Shown here: positions 1 through 11,485 of the stretch, piece by piece | How the letters are laid out: each line of letters opens with the position of its first letter | Numbering within the stretch: position 1 is the first letter of the stretch | Source: Littorina saxatilis | Taxonomy: Eukaryota; Mollusca; Gastropoda; Littorinimorpha; Littorinidae | NCBI RefSeq assembly: GCF_037325665.1 | Contig: NC_090246.1 | Span: forward strand, 59,304,504 to 59,368,503 | Length of the DNA: 64,000 nt | Reading direction: 5' to 3' | The notes under the pieces: generated by a model | What the model was told of the DNA's origin: nothing | Seen by the model: the letters and a program-made list of their open reading frames with translations, nothing else | Database searches by the model: none | Made by a program: the position numbers and the translations under genes

Positions 1-28
1 ATGCTTCAAAAGAACCTGATCCTCAACA
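1..28 (+). CDS. PDPK1: Possible end of the preceding PDPK1 exon (partial)
   Basis: The window opens with sequence that runs into a good splice donor (ca|gtgagt, GT at 29-30). Its phase fits the next exon: the last two bases, CA, plus the first base G at 2303 make a glutamine codon. The frame then reads ASKEPDPQ followed by LLQDQQ. Only 28 bases are visible and the chance of a phase match is one in three, so this is tentative. Confidence 0.35.
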
Positions 29-800
29 GTGAGTTGCTCTTTGTTGCTGTCTTGCATTGTAGGGGTTCATACCGATTCAAAAGGTGAGCTTCAACTCTGA
101 TGTCTTTTCAAAACAAGCGGAGAAAGACAGAGAAGGAAGTATATCTAACCTTTATGTGACTCTCAGTTCCTCCTGTGTGCTGTGCAGAAATACACCCTCT
201 GTCTGATGTGTCTGAAAACACCTCCACACGGGGGTTCTTGCAGCCAGCGCAGTATAGATAAAGAGGAAGAATATTCTCGGCTCGCGCGGCAGCAAGCAGG
301 ATGTCTCCGGACTGAATATTGCATTACAAAATGTTCAGTTTCACACATTTTCTGAACAGTTTTCCTCCACAAAAAAACCACGAAGATTGAAGCATACAGG
401 AATCTTTCTGTTTTCCTTTTTTACATTTAGTCAAGTTTTGACTAAATGTTTTAACATAGAGGGGGAATCGAGACAAGGGTCGTGTGTGTGTGTGTGTCTG
501 TCTGTCTGTGCGTGTGTGTGTGTGTGTAGAGCGATTCAGAGTAAACTACTGGACCGATCTTTATGAAATTTTACATGAGAGTTCCGGGGTATGATATCCC
601 CGGACGTTTTTTTCATTTTTTCGATAAATGACTTTGATGACGTCATATTCGGCTTTTTGTAAAAGTTGAGGCGGCACTGTCACACCCTCATTTTTCTATC
701 AAATTGATTGAAATTTTGGCCAAGCAATCTTCGACGAAGGCCGGACTTTGGTATTGCATTTCAGCTTGGAGGCTTAAAAATTAATTAATGACTTTGGTCA

Positions 801-1515
801 TTAACCACTTGACTGCCTTATGACGGGTATACCCGTCATGCGCTTGTGCAGCCGCAGCGCCTTAGGACGGGTAAACCCGTCTTCTCCGTTCCGGGATTTT
901 CCAGAAATGCTACGTCACTGCTGACACACAAATAGCAGCCAATGGCTTGGTAGGATACCTCATTCTCATGAATAAACGTAAATGGTGACGCGGTTTTGCG
1001 TCTGAAGGCTGTCACAGTGATTATAATCCTTTCTTGGAGCAAGCAAAACAGCCACCTGTGTTTGATCCACAGGCACCGGAAGATGCTCCGGACTGATTTT
1101 TCAAAAGTTCATATTTAAACATCATTATAAGCCAAACTAATTATTATTTCCATGATTAGACACTAAAAACAGATTCTTGGTTCAATTTCCTTTAAAAATA
1201 ACATAGGTTTTACTTACCTACCTACTGCCAGTTTGGAGCTACAGTGGTACCTGCGATGTGTGGCCCCTCCGATCAGAGGACACCTCCCTTAAAAGGACAC
1301 ATTCTGGGGTCCCTTTGTCTATTATCTCTACCAAAATGTACCTGTCTTGACAGGCCACCTGCAATGTAGGGACACTTTAAGCTGGTCACAAGGGTGTCCT
1401 TTCATCGCAGGTACCGCTGTAGAATTTTTTGTGAATTATTACACCCCGAACTCCAATATTCCCTGGCAGTCAGGAATGCACATACGCAAGTTTTGATTGG
1501 CAGCGAAAGGGTTAA
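801..1515 (+). mobile_element. TTAA-flanked MITE (piggyBac-like) inside family A repeat
   Basis: Comparison with the uninterrupted copy near 44020 shows an extra 711 bp here, bordered by TTAA at 801-804 and 1512-1515. The ends CCACTTGACTGCC and GGCAGCGAAAGGG are imperfect inverted repeats (about 9 of 13). Just inside the left end is a perfect palindrome at 820-839 (centre gggtataccc). TTAA duplication is typical of piggyBac-type elements. No transposase is encoded. Confidence 0.65.
1240..1421. mobile_element. TA-flanked MITE (CAGTGGTACC ends), nested
   Basis: Inverted ends CAGTGGTACCTGCGATG and CATCGCAGGTACCGCTG (16 of 17 match) enclose 178 bp, flanked by TA on both sides (1240-1241, 1420-1421). 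The ends resemble those of the MITEs at 2076 and 10887. TA duplication points to the Tc1/mariner/pogo superfamily. It sits inside the TTAA MITE, making three nested layers. Confidence 0.65.
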
Positions 1516-2073
1516 AAATCTAAAAATTGTAATTAAAATTTTTCATTAAACGATCCAAAATTACGTTCATCTTATTCTTCATCATTTTCTGATTCCAAAA
1601 ACATATAAATATGTTATATTCGGATTAAAAACAAGCTCTGAAAATTAAAAATATAAAAATTATGATTAAAATAAAATTATCAAAATCGATTTAAAAACAA
1701 TTTTATATTATTCCTTGTTGGTTTCTGATTCCAAAAACATATAGATATGATATGTTTGGATTAAAAACACGTTCACAATGTTAAAATGAAGAGAGGTACA
1801 GAAAAGCGTGCTGTGCAGCACAGCGCAACCACTACCGCGCTCAATTTCACTGCCTTCTACGGACTACGGTCATTGTGAAAAAATGCAGTGTGTTCAGTTT
1901 CATTCTGTGAGTTCCACAGCTTGACTAAATGTAGTAATTTCGCCTTACGCGACTTGTTTTTTTTTAAAGTCCTGCACAGAAATCTGTTTGAAAGCAGAAC
2001 TCTCTGAACTCTCATGACTAACACTAGCAGACACTTATCTTGTGAATGACTCTCTTTGTTAACACTAGCCGTG

Positions 2074-2228
2074 TACAGTGGACCCCTACTTTTAAGACCT
2101 GATTAAAGTCTGCTCCTATTTTAAAACCCTGTTTTCACAGATTTTCTGTTCACAAGGTCTATTTTAAGACTCCCTTCCTTTATTTTGTTTCCATTTTGTG
2201 TTGGTCTTAAAAGAAGGGTTCGACTGTA
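2074..2228. mobile_element. TA-flanked MITE (CAGTGGACCC ends)
   Basis: The body 2076-2226 has inverted ends: CAGTGGACCCCTACTTTTAA and the reverse of a CAGTCGAACCCTTCTTTTAA end, flanked by TA. It ends 76 bp before the PDPK1 exon at 2303. It belongs with the related copy at 10887-11062. Confidence 0.6.
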
Positions 2229-2302
2229 CTGTATCCTAGCAGCAGCTGGTAAGTGGGGGATGGGAGAAAAGTTGTCAACACTAAGATGTCAACTATGTGC
2301 AG

Positions 2303-5300
2303 GCTACTTCAAGACCAACAGTTACTCCGAGATGAACAGGTACTGCGAGATGAACAGTTACTAAGAGAGGAGCGGTTACGTCAAGACGAACACAAGAAGA
2401 AACTGCAGGCACAGGCGGCCAACAATGAATATCATTCCTTAGTTCAAGGCAACCTTATACTTAAGCAAGGAAAAGTTCTAAAACGCAAGGTGAGTTTTGG
2501 TTTTAGTTTTTGTAATCTGCATTGATTACAAGTGAAGATTAAATTACATATCTTAACCCGACTCACATTTAGCATTAACTTCAGATTAATTGCTTGGACA
2601 CTGAACTACGCTTCACCCCGAAAGGGGAAGCAACCCCTTAAAAAAGAACGGCCTTGACTCAACCCAAGTTAACAAGAGTCAAGGTCACACCGCTCTCTCG
2701 ACCTATCACGCGAGACTCAACCGTCGCCATGTTAGAAAGCTCACTCCTACTTCAGCCTCCGATCAGCTCGGACGCGTTTTCACAGCTACGCTACAGGCTT
2801 TCAGCCTACTACTGTTTTTCAGGCAGTTTATTCACCCCGTTCTACAGGTCCCTGCCTATGCAAGATTGGGTGAGCTCTTTCTAATTTGTTCTGCTCCTGT
2901 TTGTTTGTGTCTTTCTCCGTTTTGCAGTCTGTTTCGTGTTTACATTTCTCAGACTGTTTTTCGTTAGCTATGGCTGACAAGGAGAGAAAGAAGCCTCAGA
3001 CTAGGCAAATGGCTGCTGAGTGTTCGCCTAGTAAGGTTACGCATAAAGAGACAGGCAAAGGCACTACCGTCTCTGTTCATGACCCAGCTTCTCAAACTAC
3101 CATGTCTGTTAATATTTCGGACCCCGATAGCCCGGTCATGCCGGTACTGAAAGAAGCTAAAAGTAAGGCTCCTTCAGCCAAGAAGAGACGTAGTGGGAAA
3201 GATAAGACTCGTGTGAAAGATGATTTTTCCTCCCTTTTTGAGAAGTTTTCCGCCAATATGAATAACATGTTTGCACAACAACAGCAGTTTGCAGCTGATT
3301 TGCATGCTACTCGTCAAGAGTTGCACTCGCTCCCAGCGGGAGTGGGCGGAGTGGCTTCGTTGGCTCACGCTAAGATTCCGCCTTCATGCACTATCACGTC
3401 GGCCGACGTGCACGCAGAGCAGGGTGATTACTTCATTCGCGGAGCGGTTTCACGCTCTACAGGTTTGTCAAGTTCACCGGTAGCCAGGTTCTCTGGTGAA
3501 AGTGTTCAAGTTGGGCCGGAACTAGTAGCCCCCCCGCCGCGGCTGGGGGGTGAAAGTTTGACTTTCCCGGAGGCTATCGCTCTTTCTAAGAGGCGGAACT
3601 CACGGGGGGTCAACACCGGACAACAAGTTGGGCCGGAACTAGTAGCTCCCCCGCCGAGGCTGGGGAGTGAAAGTTCGACTCTCCCGGAGGCTATCGCTCT
3701 TAGTAAGCGGAACTCACGGGGGGTCGACACCGGACAACGAGACGGATGTACTCACGGGCAGACTTTTATGTCTCCGGTGAATGTATGCAAGTCTCAACTT
3801 CCTCCCTCTGGGCAGGAAGCTGCTTTCGGGCAGGCTTTGCACGGTTCTTCTGTTTTGCAATCAGCCTCGCCTGTGGTGGATCGTTTTAGTGACGCAGCTA
3901 GTCACAGTGACTTTCACGGTCCAGCCTCAGCAGATTCGGAGTTCGGCGATTCTCACTCACTTTCTGAGGAGGAAGTTGATGTCAAGTTGTCACTCAAACT
4001 TAAACCAGCTATGGTTACTGCAGCTCAGGTGTCTGCCAAGTACTTCGCTGAAGGGGTGACAGCTATGACAAGCTCTGCGGCACCACCACCCTCAGCGGTG
4101 GGTGATTTCCGCCCTGCTTTAACGGAAGTTCAGGGATATCGTTTTAGCGAGTCTCCTTCTGTTGCTTACGAACTTTCCAAGGTGCTGGCTAGAACTTCGG
4201 GTTCTGAGAATAGCTTGCCTGTGGAGACTGTGCCTTTACTGGCTGCACACGGTCAGGCGCCTGATGCTGCTCAGCCATGGCTTGCCTCAGGCCAGTTACG
4301 GAAGTCGAGCACTTCTTTTCATTCACGCAAGTTTGCTCTCTCCCGTCGTCATCACAGTCTTATTGAGACTTACGCTTTGCCGAGTGCACCGCTTCCGGTC
4401 ACTCCGGAGTTGGCTAATCTCAGAGAGGATGTCTATCGTTTGGACAAAACTTGTGCTTACTCTGAAGGCGCATTACTTGGTTTGGAGGAGACGGGAAGAT
4501 ACTCGTTGGAACTTGCGTCTCTTTCAGAGACACTTCTTCGATCTCTTTCTCGGTCGATCGCGGTGTCGTTGGATCCTTTCGAATTTCGAAACGACGCTAG
4601 CGTGAAAGACGTCCCCATACTCCTGGCCTCTTTGGCTAAGGTTTCAGCCGAACAAATGTCAGTCGCGGCACGGTTGTACGCACATGCGGTTTACACACGC
4701 AGGGACGCTTTCTTGTCTGGCTCTAGAATTTAAGATAAGTCTACTTTGGACTTGCTCAAGGTCTCTCCTTTCACAGAGGGTTCTCTGCTTGGTCAACCTT
4801 CACTTGACGCGCTTGAAAAGCAAACACAAAACGCTAAGGACTTAGCGATCGCCAAGCTTGCCCAACACGGTTTCGCTAAGCCTCAGGCCAAACAACAGGG
4901 TCCCCCTAAAGCGTCTTTCACTTCTGCTAATCGAGGACGCGGCTCTCAGCATTCACAGTCCTCTTTTAGGGGTAGAGGCAGGGGCGCACCTTACCCCAAG
5001 AAGAAGCCGTCTTTCGGCAATGCTAGGGGGTCGGGTCGAAAACCTAACCCCCAATGACGAGGCCCCGAGCTACTCATCCCCACAGCCCCCACCCTTTTGG
5101 TGGCGGGCGGCCCCTCCCGGGCCCTTCCCTACTGGTTACAGTCTTAGACCTGTCCCCATTGAACAAATTCCTCAGGGAGATTCGGTTTACCATGGAGACT
5201 CCCTTTTCCGTTCGGGAGGCACTCAGACCAGGGGATTGGGCAACGTCAATAGATCTGACGGATGCGTATTTTCATATACTCATGCATCCGTCAGATCGAA

Positions 5301-8300
5301 AGTGGCTCAGATTTCGGTGGGCAACAGAGATTTATCAGTTCAGGGCTCTCCCATTCGGCTTGTCTCTGGCCCCTTGGGTCTTCACAATGGTGACACGACA
5401 ACTTTGTTCCCTGGTCAGGCAAAAAGGCATTCGTCTGCGTGCATATTTAGACGATTGGCTCGTCCTACATCAGAACCAGCAGTCTTGCAGTCTCCACACG
5501 CAGGCGGTGTTGAATCAGGCAAACGATCTGGGTTTTCAGATCAACCAGAGCAAATCAGAGCTGATACCGTCCCAAAACTTCACGTACCTAGGGATGACCT
5601 TCGATACGGTGGCGTGGTCAGTTCGTCCCTCCCTGAGAAGAGTCAACAAGCTTCAAGACCTACTCAGGTCTCTCAGGTCACAGAAACAGGCCAAGGTCAG
5701 GGTCTTGGCTTCGGCTCTAGGACAGATGGAATCTATGGCCACTCTCATTCCGCTGGGGAGAGTATGCAAAAGGCCGTTTCAGGCTGCACTCAACTCTGAG
5801 TGGAACCCGGCTTACCAGGGCTGGGATGTCTCTGTTCAGATACACAGCTGGATTCGACAGACCACAATTCAGTGGTTGCAAGCAGACTTGTTTCTGGGAG
5901 TTCCGATTGTTCTTCCTCCTCCGGAGGTCGACATGTTCACAGATGCGTCTCTGTTAGGTTGGGGTGCTCATCTTGCACAACTCGGGGACTTGGCCCGAGA
6001 GTCAAGCCCAGTCTCACATAAATGTGTTGGAGTTGGAGGCAGCCTTTTTGGGGCTTCGGAGCTTCTTCCCTGCCGTTGTCGGAAAGCATGTTCGGCTACA
6101 TACCGACAACACCACGGTAGCGGCTTATGTGAATATGCAGGGCGGTTCACGGTCGCAAACACTCTCAGTCAGAACTTGTCAGATCCTGCGGTGGTGTGCT
6201 CAACATCAGATCACTCTGTCGGCGAAGTTCTTACCAGGTCGACTCAATGTTCTGGCCGATGCTCTCAGCCGTTCGTCCAGTGTGTTGCACACGGAGTGGA
6301 CGATCACCCACCATGCACTTCAGAGATTGTGGGTTCAGGTCGAAAAGCCTGTAGTGGATCTGTTCGCTACGAGGTTTTCCCGGAGACTGCCAGTGTTTGT
6401 CTCCCCGTTTCCGGACCCGGAAGCCTGGAAGACAAACGCTCTGGAGATCAACTGGTCGGATCTTACGGCGTACGCCTTCCCTCCGTTTCAACTGCTGGGC
6501 AGGGTACTCAGAAAGGTCGAAATGGAACGCCCGTCCCTCATTCTGGTGGCTCCAATGTGGACAAGCCAACATTGGTTTCCGGACTTGCTTCGTCTCACAG
6601 TAGGTCCTCCTATTCCGCTAAACCTAGAGAAGGGAGAGCTGCTACAACCACGCACGGGCGTTCTTCACGAGAATCCGCAGGCTCTGCGTCTTCACGCGTG
6701 GAGACTGTGAGAAAATCTTTGCGTCGCTCAGGTGCTTCTGAAGGGACTTTGGATCTGGTTCAAAAGGCTCACAGGCAGTCTACTAGCTCTGTTTACACCT
6801 CACACTGGTCTGCATGGGTGGCATGGTGCGCAGATAATGGGGTCGAAGCTACATCCCCTCGGTCAATGCAGGTAGCTAATCATTTGTCTTGGTTGGCCTC
6901 CCAAGGCAAGTCCCCATCATCTCTTAAGGTCAGGAGATCAGCGATTTCGTCCACCTTAAAGCAATTAGGTCGCACTATTTCCCTCGGTGGAGTTATTGCA
7001 AGCGTGTTAAGAGGCGCTGCATTGGATTTTGTTAAGACAAAGACTCCAGTCCCAGCCTGGGATCTGTTTCTAGTTTTAAACTTCTTGAGATCTTCGGATT
7101 TTGAACCTTTACACTTGGCAAGTCTACATAATCTTACACGTAAAGCTCTTCTGCTCACTTTACTGGCCACAGCTAGGCGGAGCAGCGAAGTACACGCTCT
7201 CTCAGGCCTTCCAAAAGACATCTCTGTTGAGAGTGATGGCTCTATCACACTTCGTTTTAGACCTGATTTCTTAGCAAAAAATCAAAAGCCTCACCATCCT
7301 GCTCCCTTTATCAGGATTCCGTCTTTGTCTACTATACTAGCACCAGGCGACCCTGATATGACAAATTGTCCAGTGCGAACACTTAGCAGCTATTTGTCTA
7401 GGACTGCTCCGTTAAGAGCTAAAGAACAGAAACTTCTTTTTATCTCACTCAATACTGCTCGGAACAGAGACCTGTCACGGGTGACTTTGGCTAGGTGGAT
7501 CGCCACACTCATAAAACAAGCATATGAATGGTGGCAGAAGGGAAAAAGGGGGGGGCAGTCCGTTCTCCCCATGTCGTCTATCGTACTCATGAGGCGAGAG
7601 CCTGGGCCTCGTCTTTGGCCGTACTACAGTCAGGAAGGCTTTCTGAAGTACTTGACTCTGCGTATTGGGCGTCTGAGGACGTCTTCATAAATTTTTACTT
7701 GCGCGACATTGCAAGTACGCGGCAAGATGGGACCAACTCCTTACCGGCTGTGGTAGCCGCAGGACAGGTTCTTCCAAGATCATAGAGTAAGTACCCGCCA
7801 CCTACATTAGCAATCTGCTAAATGTGAGTCGGGTTAAGATATGTAATTTAATCTAAAATTTTATAAGTAAATTTTGATTTGATTAATATACTTACCCGAC
7901 TCACATCGTTAATACCCTCCCGCCTACCCCGCTTAGGGTTTCCATAAAAAAGAACAGATCACTTCAGTAGGAGTGAGCTTTCTAACATGGCGGCGGTTGA
8001 GTCTCGCGTGATAGGTCGCGAGAGCGGTGTGACCTTGACTCTTGTTAACTTGGGTTGAGTCAAGGCCGTTCTTTTTTAAGGGGTTGCTTCCCCTTTCGGG
8101 GTGAAGCGTAGTTCAGTGTCCAAGCAATTAATCTGAAGTTAATGCTAAATGTGAGTCGGGTAAGTATATTAATCAAATCAAAATTTACTTATTAAATTTT
8201 AGATTATATACATTTTGCAGAATCCAACAAGATAATCAATGAAAGTAGGAAAAATATAACATCGATTACAGGGGTGTGCAAATCCACTAACCCGTGACCC

Positions 8301-10578
8301 GGGGGGAGTTAAAAATTGGCCGGGTTAGCTGAGGTCTTTGAGTAGCATTCCCGTGGGTTAGCTAAAAATTTCACAAACAAAACTCAAGATAGAGCTTCAA
8401 ATGCCAACTCCTTACTAAAATGAATGGCCAAAATACATTTCCCCTTGTTTTTCATAATGAAAACAAAGCCCAAACCGAAGCCCAAACAGTAAGTACTGTT
8501 TCTAAGGCGCTTTTTCTGAAGTATTGATCGTGTTTGAAAATGTCGTCTGCTTCAACGATGTGAGTTACATCCCTTAGTTTAGTTTTACATTTTGACCAAT
8601 GAGAAAGCGCTCCCTAATTTGTTTCGGGCCACTGAAAAACAACCATGGCGTTGTTTATAATCCAATGTGAATGTTTCTGTGTGTGAAACTTCAAAGACAA
8701 AATAAGAAAAGTTGGAGTGGGTTACCTATTTTTTTCCCGGGTGAGCTGGAAATGAGATTCTACTAACCCGTGGGTGAGTTGTTTATTTTCAAATTTGCAC
8801 ACCCCTGGATTATATACATTTTGCAGAATCGTGAAAGATCATCAATGAAAGTAGGAAAAATATAACATGTAAGGCACATAACTTTAAATGGTTTAAATGA
8901 AAATTGTGGGTGCATGCACACTTGCTTTCTGTATGGTGCTGTTAGATCATTTCTCTTTGTTGCAGACTGTACTAAGTATTGGTTTGGAATCATTTTTGAT
9001 GACAGGTGAACATTTCCACTGTGTAATGCACAAGACTTTTCAAAAAGATAGAGAACTTTAAAGCTGTTTCAGTGTTTGTAGTGATTTTATTGTTTGTTGA
9101 TGCAGGTCTCCTTACTAAGAAGTTACCCTCAATTGTTTACCCGTGTTAAAATAAATAATGATTGTTTTGTTTTGTGTGTGCAGGGGTTGTTTGCGCGGAA
9201 GCGAATGCTACTGCTGACAGAAGGTCCACACCTGTACTACGTAGACTACACCGTCAAAGAGAAAATCTTGAAGGGACAAATCCCATGGTAGGACCTGCAG
9301 ATGATCATACTTTTTTTTGTTTTTTTACTTTTTTGTGTATTTCTCTTTCTGTCTTTATTTGTGTGTACATGCATCTTTAAAATAATGTCAAACTTAATTT
9401 CAAATGATTAAGTTAGAAAAGTGGCACATATTCCATCACAACAACCAGTTAAGCCTGATTTAATTGATCGGTAGTCGCGCTGGCCTATTTTGAAACCATA
9501 CAAGTACAAATCCTGGCTCTCGCAGAAAACAGTCACTCTGCTGCGTAAACCAGCCAGTCAAACCAAGTCTAAAACATAGAGCAAGAAGTTCATTATTTGT
9601 ACCATCAGTGTCTGTCTGTCTGTTTACATCAAAGACCACTGGGTCGACGTGCTAGTAAATGTAACGTTTTGTTTTGTCAATGATTAAACATTCCAATAAC
9701 CTACAATTCTTGTTTTTTTACTTCTAAAACATAGCGATAACATTATATTTGTCAGGAAGAAATTGGTCAAATGCATTATCATTTCAGGTGTTTTTAGATT
9801 TTTTATCGTCAAAATACTGGAAATTTCTAGTTAATGCATCCCATTTCAATATAAGACAACTTTTATTGAAAAGACATTGACTGAAACTTATATGTGTATA
9901 TCAACAGTCATTTGTGTTTTATGCTCATTCAAATAAATGTATGGGGCACCTTGAGCTAGAGTGAACATTTAACACAACATTGGTATGCTTTGCAAAATAT
10001 GCGTTTATTGTTTGTTCGCAGGTCACGTGAATTGAGACCAGAGGCAAAAAACTTCAAGGTTTTCTTTGTTCATACAGTAAGTGATTGTGTGTTTTCGTTA
10101 TTTGCTATCACTGACATTTTTGAAGATAATGGAAGTTCAATTCCTTCATTGTCTTCAAAGGCCAGTTAGATACATTTTGTAATGATATGCTGCAAAATAT
10201 TTTGGATTACTAACTGTTATTGAAAGTGATGGAGACAAGTTCTATGAAGATGACATTTTGAGGTTGAAATACTTTTGATTGCTTTAAAACCCCTGTAGAT
10301 TACGTAACAATTGTGGTTTGTTTTAAAGTAATATGATCTCTCCAACAGTGTCTAGCTGTTTCTCTATTGTTACACCAGACAACAGGTTTAGGGGTACTTG
10401 CATCATTAACTATGTCAGCGACTTTCTAGTTGGGGCATAGGTTTGCATTTAAGCAAATTTCTCCTGATCCTTTCAGCCAAACAGGACGTACTACTTGGAG
10501 AGCAGGGACTCAGACGGTCTCGAGTGGGAGAAAAAAATCATCGAAGTTTGGCAGCGTTACTACGGCAACAAGGAATGA
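2303..10578 (+). CDS. PDPK1: PDPK1 (PDK1 kinase), C-terminal exons: linker and PH domain
   Basis: 3-phosphoinositide-dependent protein kinase 1 phosphorylates the activation loop of AKT, S6K, SGK and PKC; its C-terminal PH domain binds PIP3/PIP2 at the membrane. Four exons are seen: 2303-2489, 9184-9287, 10022-10076 and 10477-10578 (stop TGA 10576-10578), all with GT-AG borders and compatible phases. Recognisable PH-domain pieces are [16 protein letters not shown], then [36 protein letters not shown] and [17 protein letters not shown], which match the end of vertebrate PDPK1 closely. The kinase domain lies upstream of the window. Exon 2303-2489 starts at codon position 3 and encodes four degenerate six-residue repeats (QLLRDE-like) just before the PH domain, which I do not recall from vertebrate PDPK1. 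The 6.7-kb intron 2490-9183 is mostly a DIRS element. The 3' neighbour KCTD5 is convergent. Confidence 0.93.
2535..8201 (+). mobile_element. DIRS-type tyrosine-recombinase retroelement
   Basis: A fossil element of the DIRS1 family (reverse transcriptase plus tyrosine recombinase, no integrase). Parts: left inverted terminal repeat about 2541-2756; a gag-like serine-rich reading frame 2886-4733 with two internal tandem segments near 3510-3740; reverse transcriptase about 5060-5900 (motifs [31 protein letters not shown]); RNase H about 5930-6260 (FTDAS, HTDN); a methyltransferase-like region about 6300-6710; tyrosine recombinase about 6710-7690; internal complementary region about 7815-7912; right inverted repeat about 7963-8201. 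The inverted repeats are still nearly identical, so insertion looks fairly recent. It looks nearly whole, with roughly one or two breaks beyond the frame overlaps normal for the family. Confidence 0.9.
7815..7912 (+). repeat. Internal complementary region of the DIRS element
   Basis: The first half is the reverse complement of the element's outer left edge (starting at 2535), and the second half is the reverse complement of its outer right edge (ending at 8201). They join at about 7855. This junction sequence is diagnostic of DIRS elements, where it is thought to template circle formation. Confidence 0.85.
8269..8807. mobile_element. Inverted-repeat MITE with hAT-like ends
   Basis: The ends CAGGGGTGTGCAAAT and ATTTGCACACCCCTG are perfect inverted repeats of 15 bp, and a second inverted motif (ctaacccgtg) lies just inside each. 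The direct flank is GATTA on both sides, as part of a longer 60-bp direct repeat, so the true target duplication is unclear. The tips are typical of hAT elements. No reading frame is present. Confidence 0.6.
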
Positions 10579-10884
10579 GAGGTTTCTGTGGCATTTCTTC
10601 CTTCTTCACTGCCGTCCCATGTGTTGAGAAGTCCACGAGTGTAGTACAACAGGCGTTGGGTGATTCAGTTTGGAAAGATTGAGAGATGGAGAGGTTGAAA
10701 CAGAGGTGAAACTGTGAAAAGAGAGCGGTGTTTGTATGAAATGTGTGAGTGGCAAATGAACACGTGGCGTCATAACAAAACCGTGAGAACCGCAGCTTCT
10801 GTGGGCACTTTCTATGTTTGAGTAGAATCTTGAGGACTATTGTTTACTTTTTTTCCGCCGGAGACAGGTGGTGAGATGATGTAA

Positions 10885-11064
10885 TACAGTGGAACCCCCC
10901 TTTAAAGACCCCCCAATTTAAGACTTTCTCCCTTTTAAGACTCTGTTTTTGTAGACTTTCTATTCATAACCTCTGTAAATTTACCCCCATTTTAAGACTC
11001 CCTCCTTTTTAAGACCTGATTTTGTCAGTTTTTTGTGAGGTCTTAAAACGTGTGTTCCACTGTA
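10885..11064. mobile_element. TA-flanked MITE (CAGTGGAACCCC ends)
   Basis: The body 10887-11062 has ends CAGTGGAACC and a degenerate inverse ending CCACTG, with repeated TTTTAAGAC motifs inside and TA flanks. Its right end is continuous with the first unit of the 69-bp minisatellite, which repeats that same end. Confidence 0.6.
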
Positions 11065-11392
11065 CACAGTTCTGAGAGTAGAGGCTTGAAGAGTCTGACA
11101 GTGCATTGCTGCTTGCAGGTGTGTTCCACTGTACACAGTTCTGAGAGTAGAGGCTTGAAGAGTCTGACAGTGCATGGCTGCTTGCAGGTGTTCCACTGTA
11201 CACAGTTATGAGAGTAGAGGCTTGAAGAGTCTGACAGTGCATTGCTGCTTGCAGGTGTGTTCCACTGTACACAGTTCTGAGAGTAGAGGCTTGAAGAGTC
11301 TGACAGTGCATTGCTGCTTGCAGGTGTGTTTCACTGTACACAGTTATGAGAGTAGAGGCTTGAAGAGTCTGACAGTGCATTGCTGCTTGCAG
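11050..11392 (+). repeat. 69-bp minisatellite, five units
   Basis: Five units start at 11050, 11119, 11188, 11255 and 11324. Four are 69 bp and the third is 67 bp. They differ by a few bases (ttctgag/ttatgag, tgcatt/tgcatg). Each begins with the MITE end gtgttccactgta and finishes with gctgcttgcag. Because 69 is divisible by three, the reverse strand shows a long open frame with a 23-residue repeat; this is a periodicity artefact, not evidence of a gene. Confidence 0.9.
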
Positions 11393-11485
11393 GTGTGTTA
11401 CAAATGCAGATGTGATTAAGTACAGGTCAGATGACAAGATTTTCTATATTGGTGCAGAATGGATGGCTTTTGATAGTCAACACTG

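Larger units (their letters stand above)
422..1966 (+). mobile_element. HINE-like (Helentron-associated) repeat, family A, copy 1
   Basis: Starts with TACATTTAGTCAAG followed by its own inverse. A (TG)n/(CTGT)n microsatellite at 480-527 follows, then a conserved body (gatctttatgaaattttaca, gatatcccc, gacgtcat, caatcttcgacgaagg). It ends with CTTGACTAAATGT, a short spacer and the hairpin TCGCCTTACGCGA followed by CTTG. Three other copies exist (33349-34006, 42302-43555 reversed, 43629-44469). Interrupted by a TTAA MITE at 801-1515. It has no coding capacity; the class assignment comes from the end structure and is inferred. Confidence 0.7.
29..2302 (+). other. PDPK1 intron (tentative 5' limit) holding nested repeats
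   Basis: If the exon end at 1-28 is real, this is an intron. It holds a HINE-like repeat (422-1966) that is interrupted by a TTAA-flanked MITE (801-1515), itself interrupted by a TA-flanked MITE (1240-1421). A second TA-flanked MITE lies at 2074-2228. No coding potential was found in 29-420. The acceptor TGCAG ends at 2302. Confidence 0.5.
2490..9183 (+). other. PDPK1 intron filled by a DIRS element
   Basis: Donor GT at 2490, acceptor CAG ending 9183. The DIRS element starts about 45 bp after the donor (about 2535-8201). Downstream, a 60-bp direct repeat (about 8202-8263 and 8808-8867) flanks an inverted-repeat element at 8269-8807. From 8870 to 9183 I see only AT-rich intron. Confidence 0.85.

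Noticed and set aside
3506-3730. Minus-strand frame over the gag-like region of the DIRS element
   Set aside because: A shadow of the internal tandem segments of the plus-strand gag-like frame.
9450-9560. tRNA-derived SINE head (ggtagtcgcgctggcc ... caaatcctggctctcgcag)
   Set aside because: The A-box is plausible but the B-box is too degenerate and no target duplication or body was found.
11009-11437. 142-codon minus-strand frame with a 23-residue repeat
   Set aside because: It lies entirely on the 69-bp minisatellite. A period divisible by three keeps any frame open, and there is no start context, domain or splice support.
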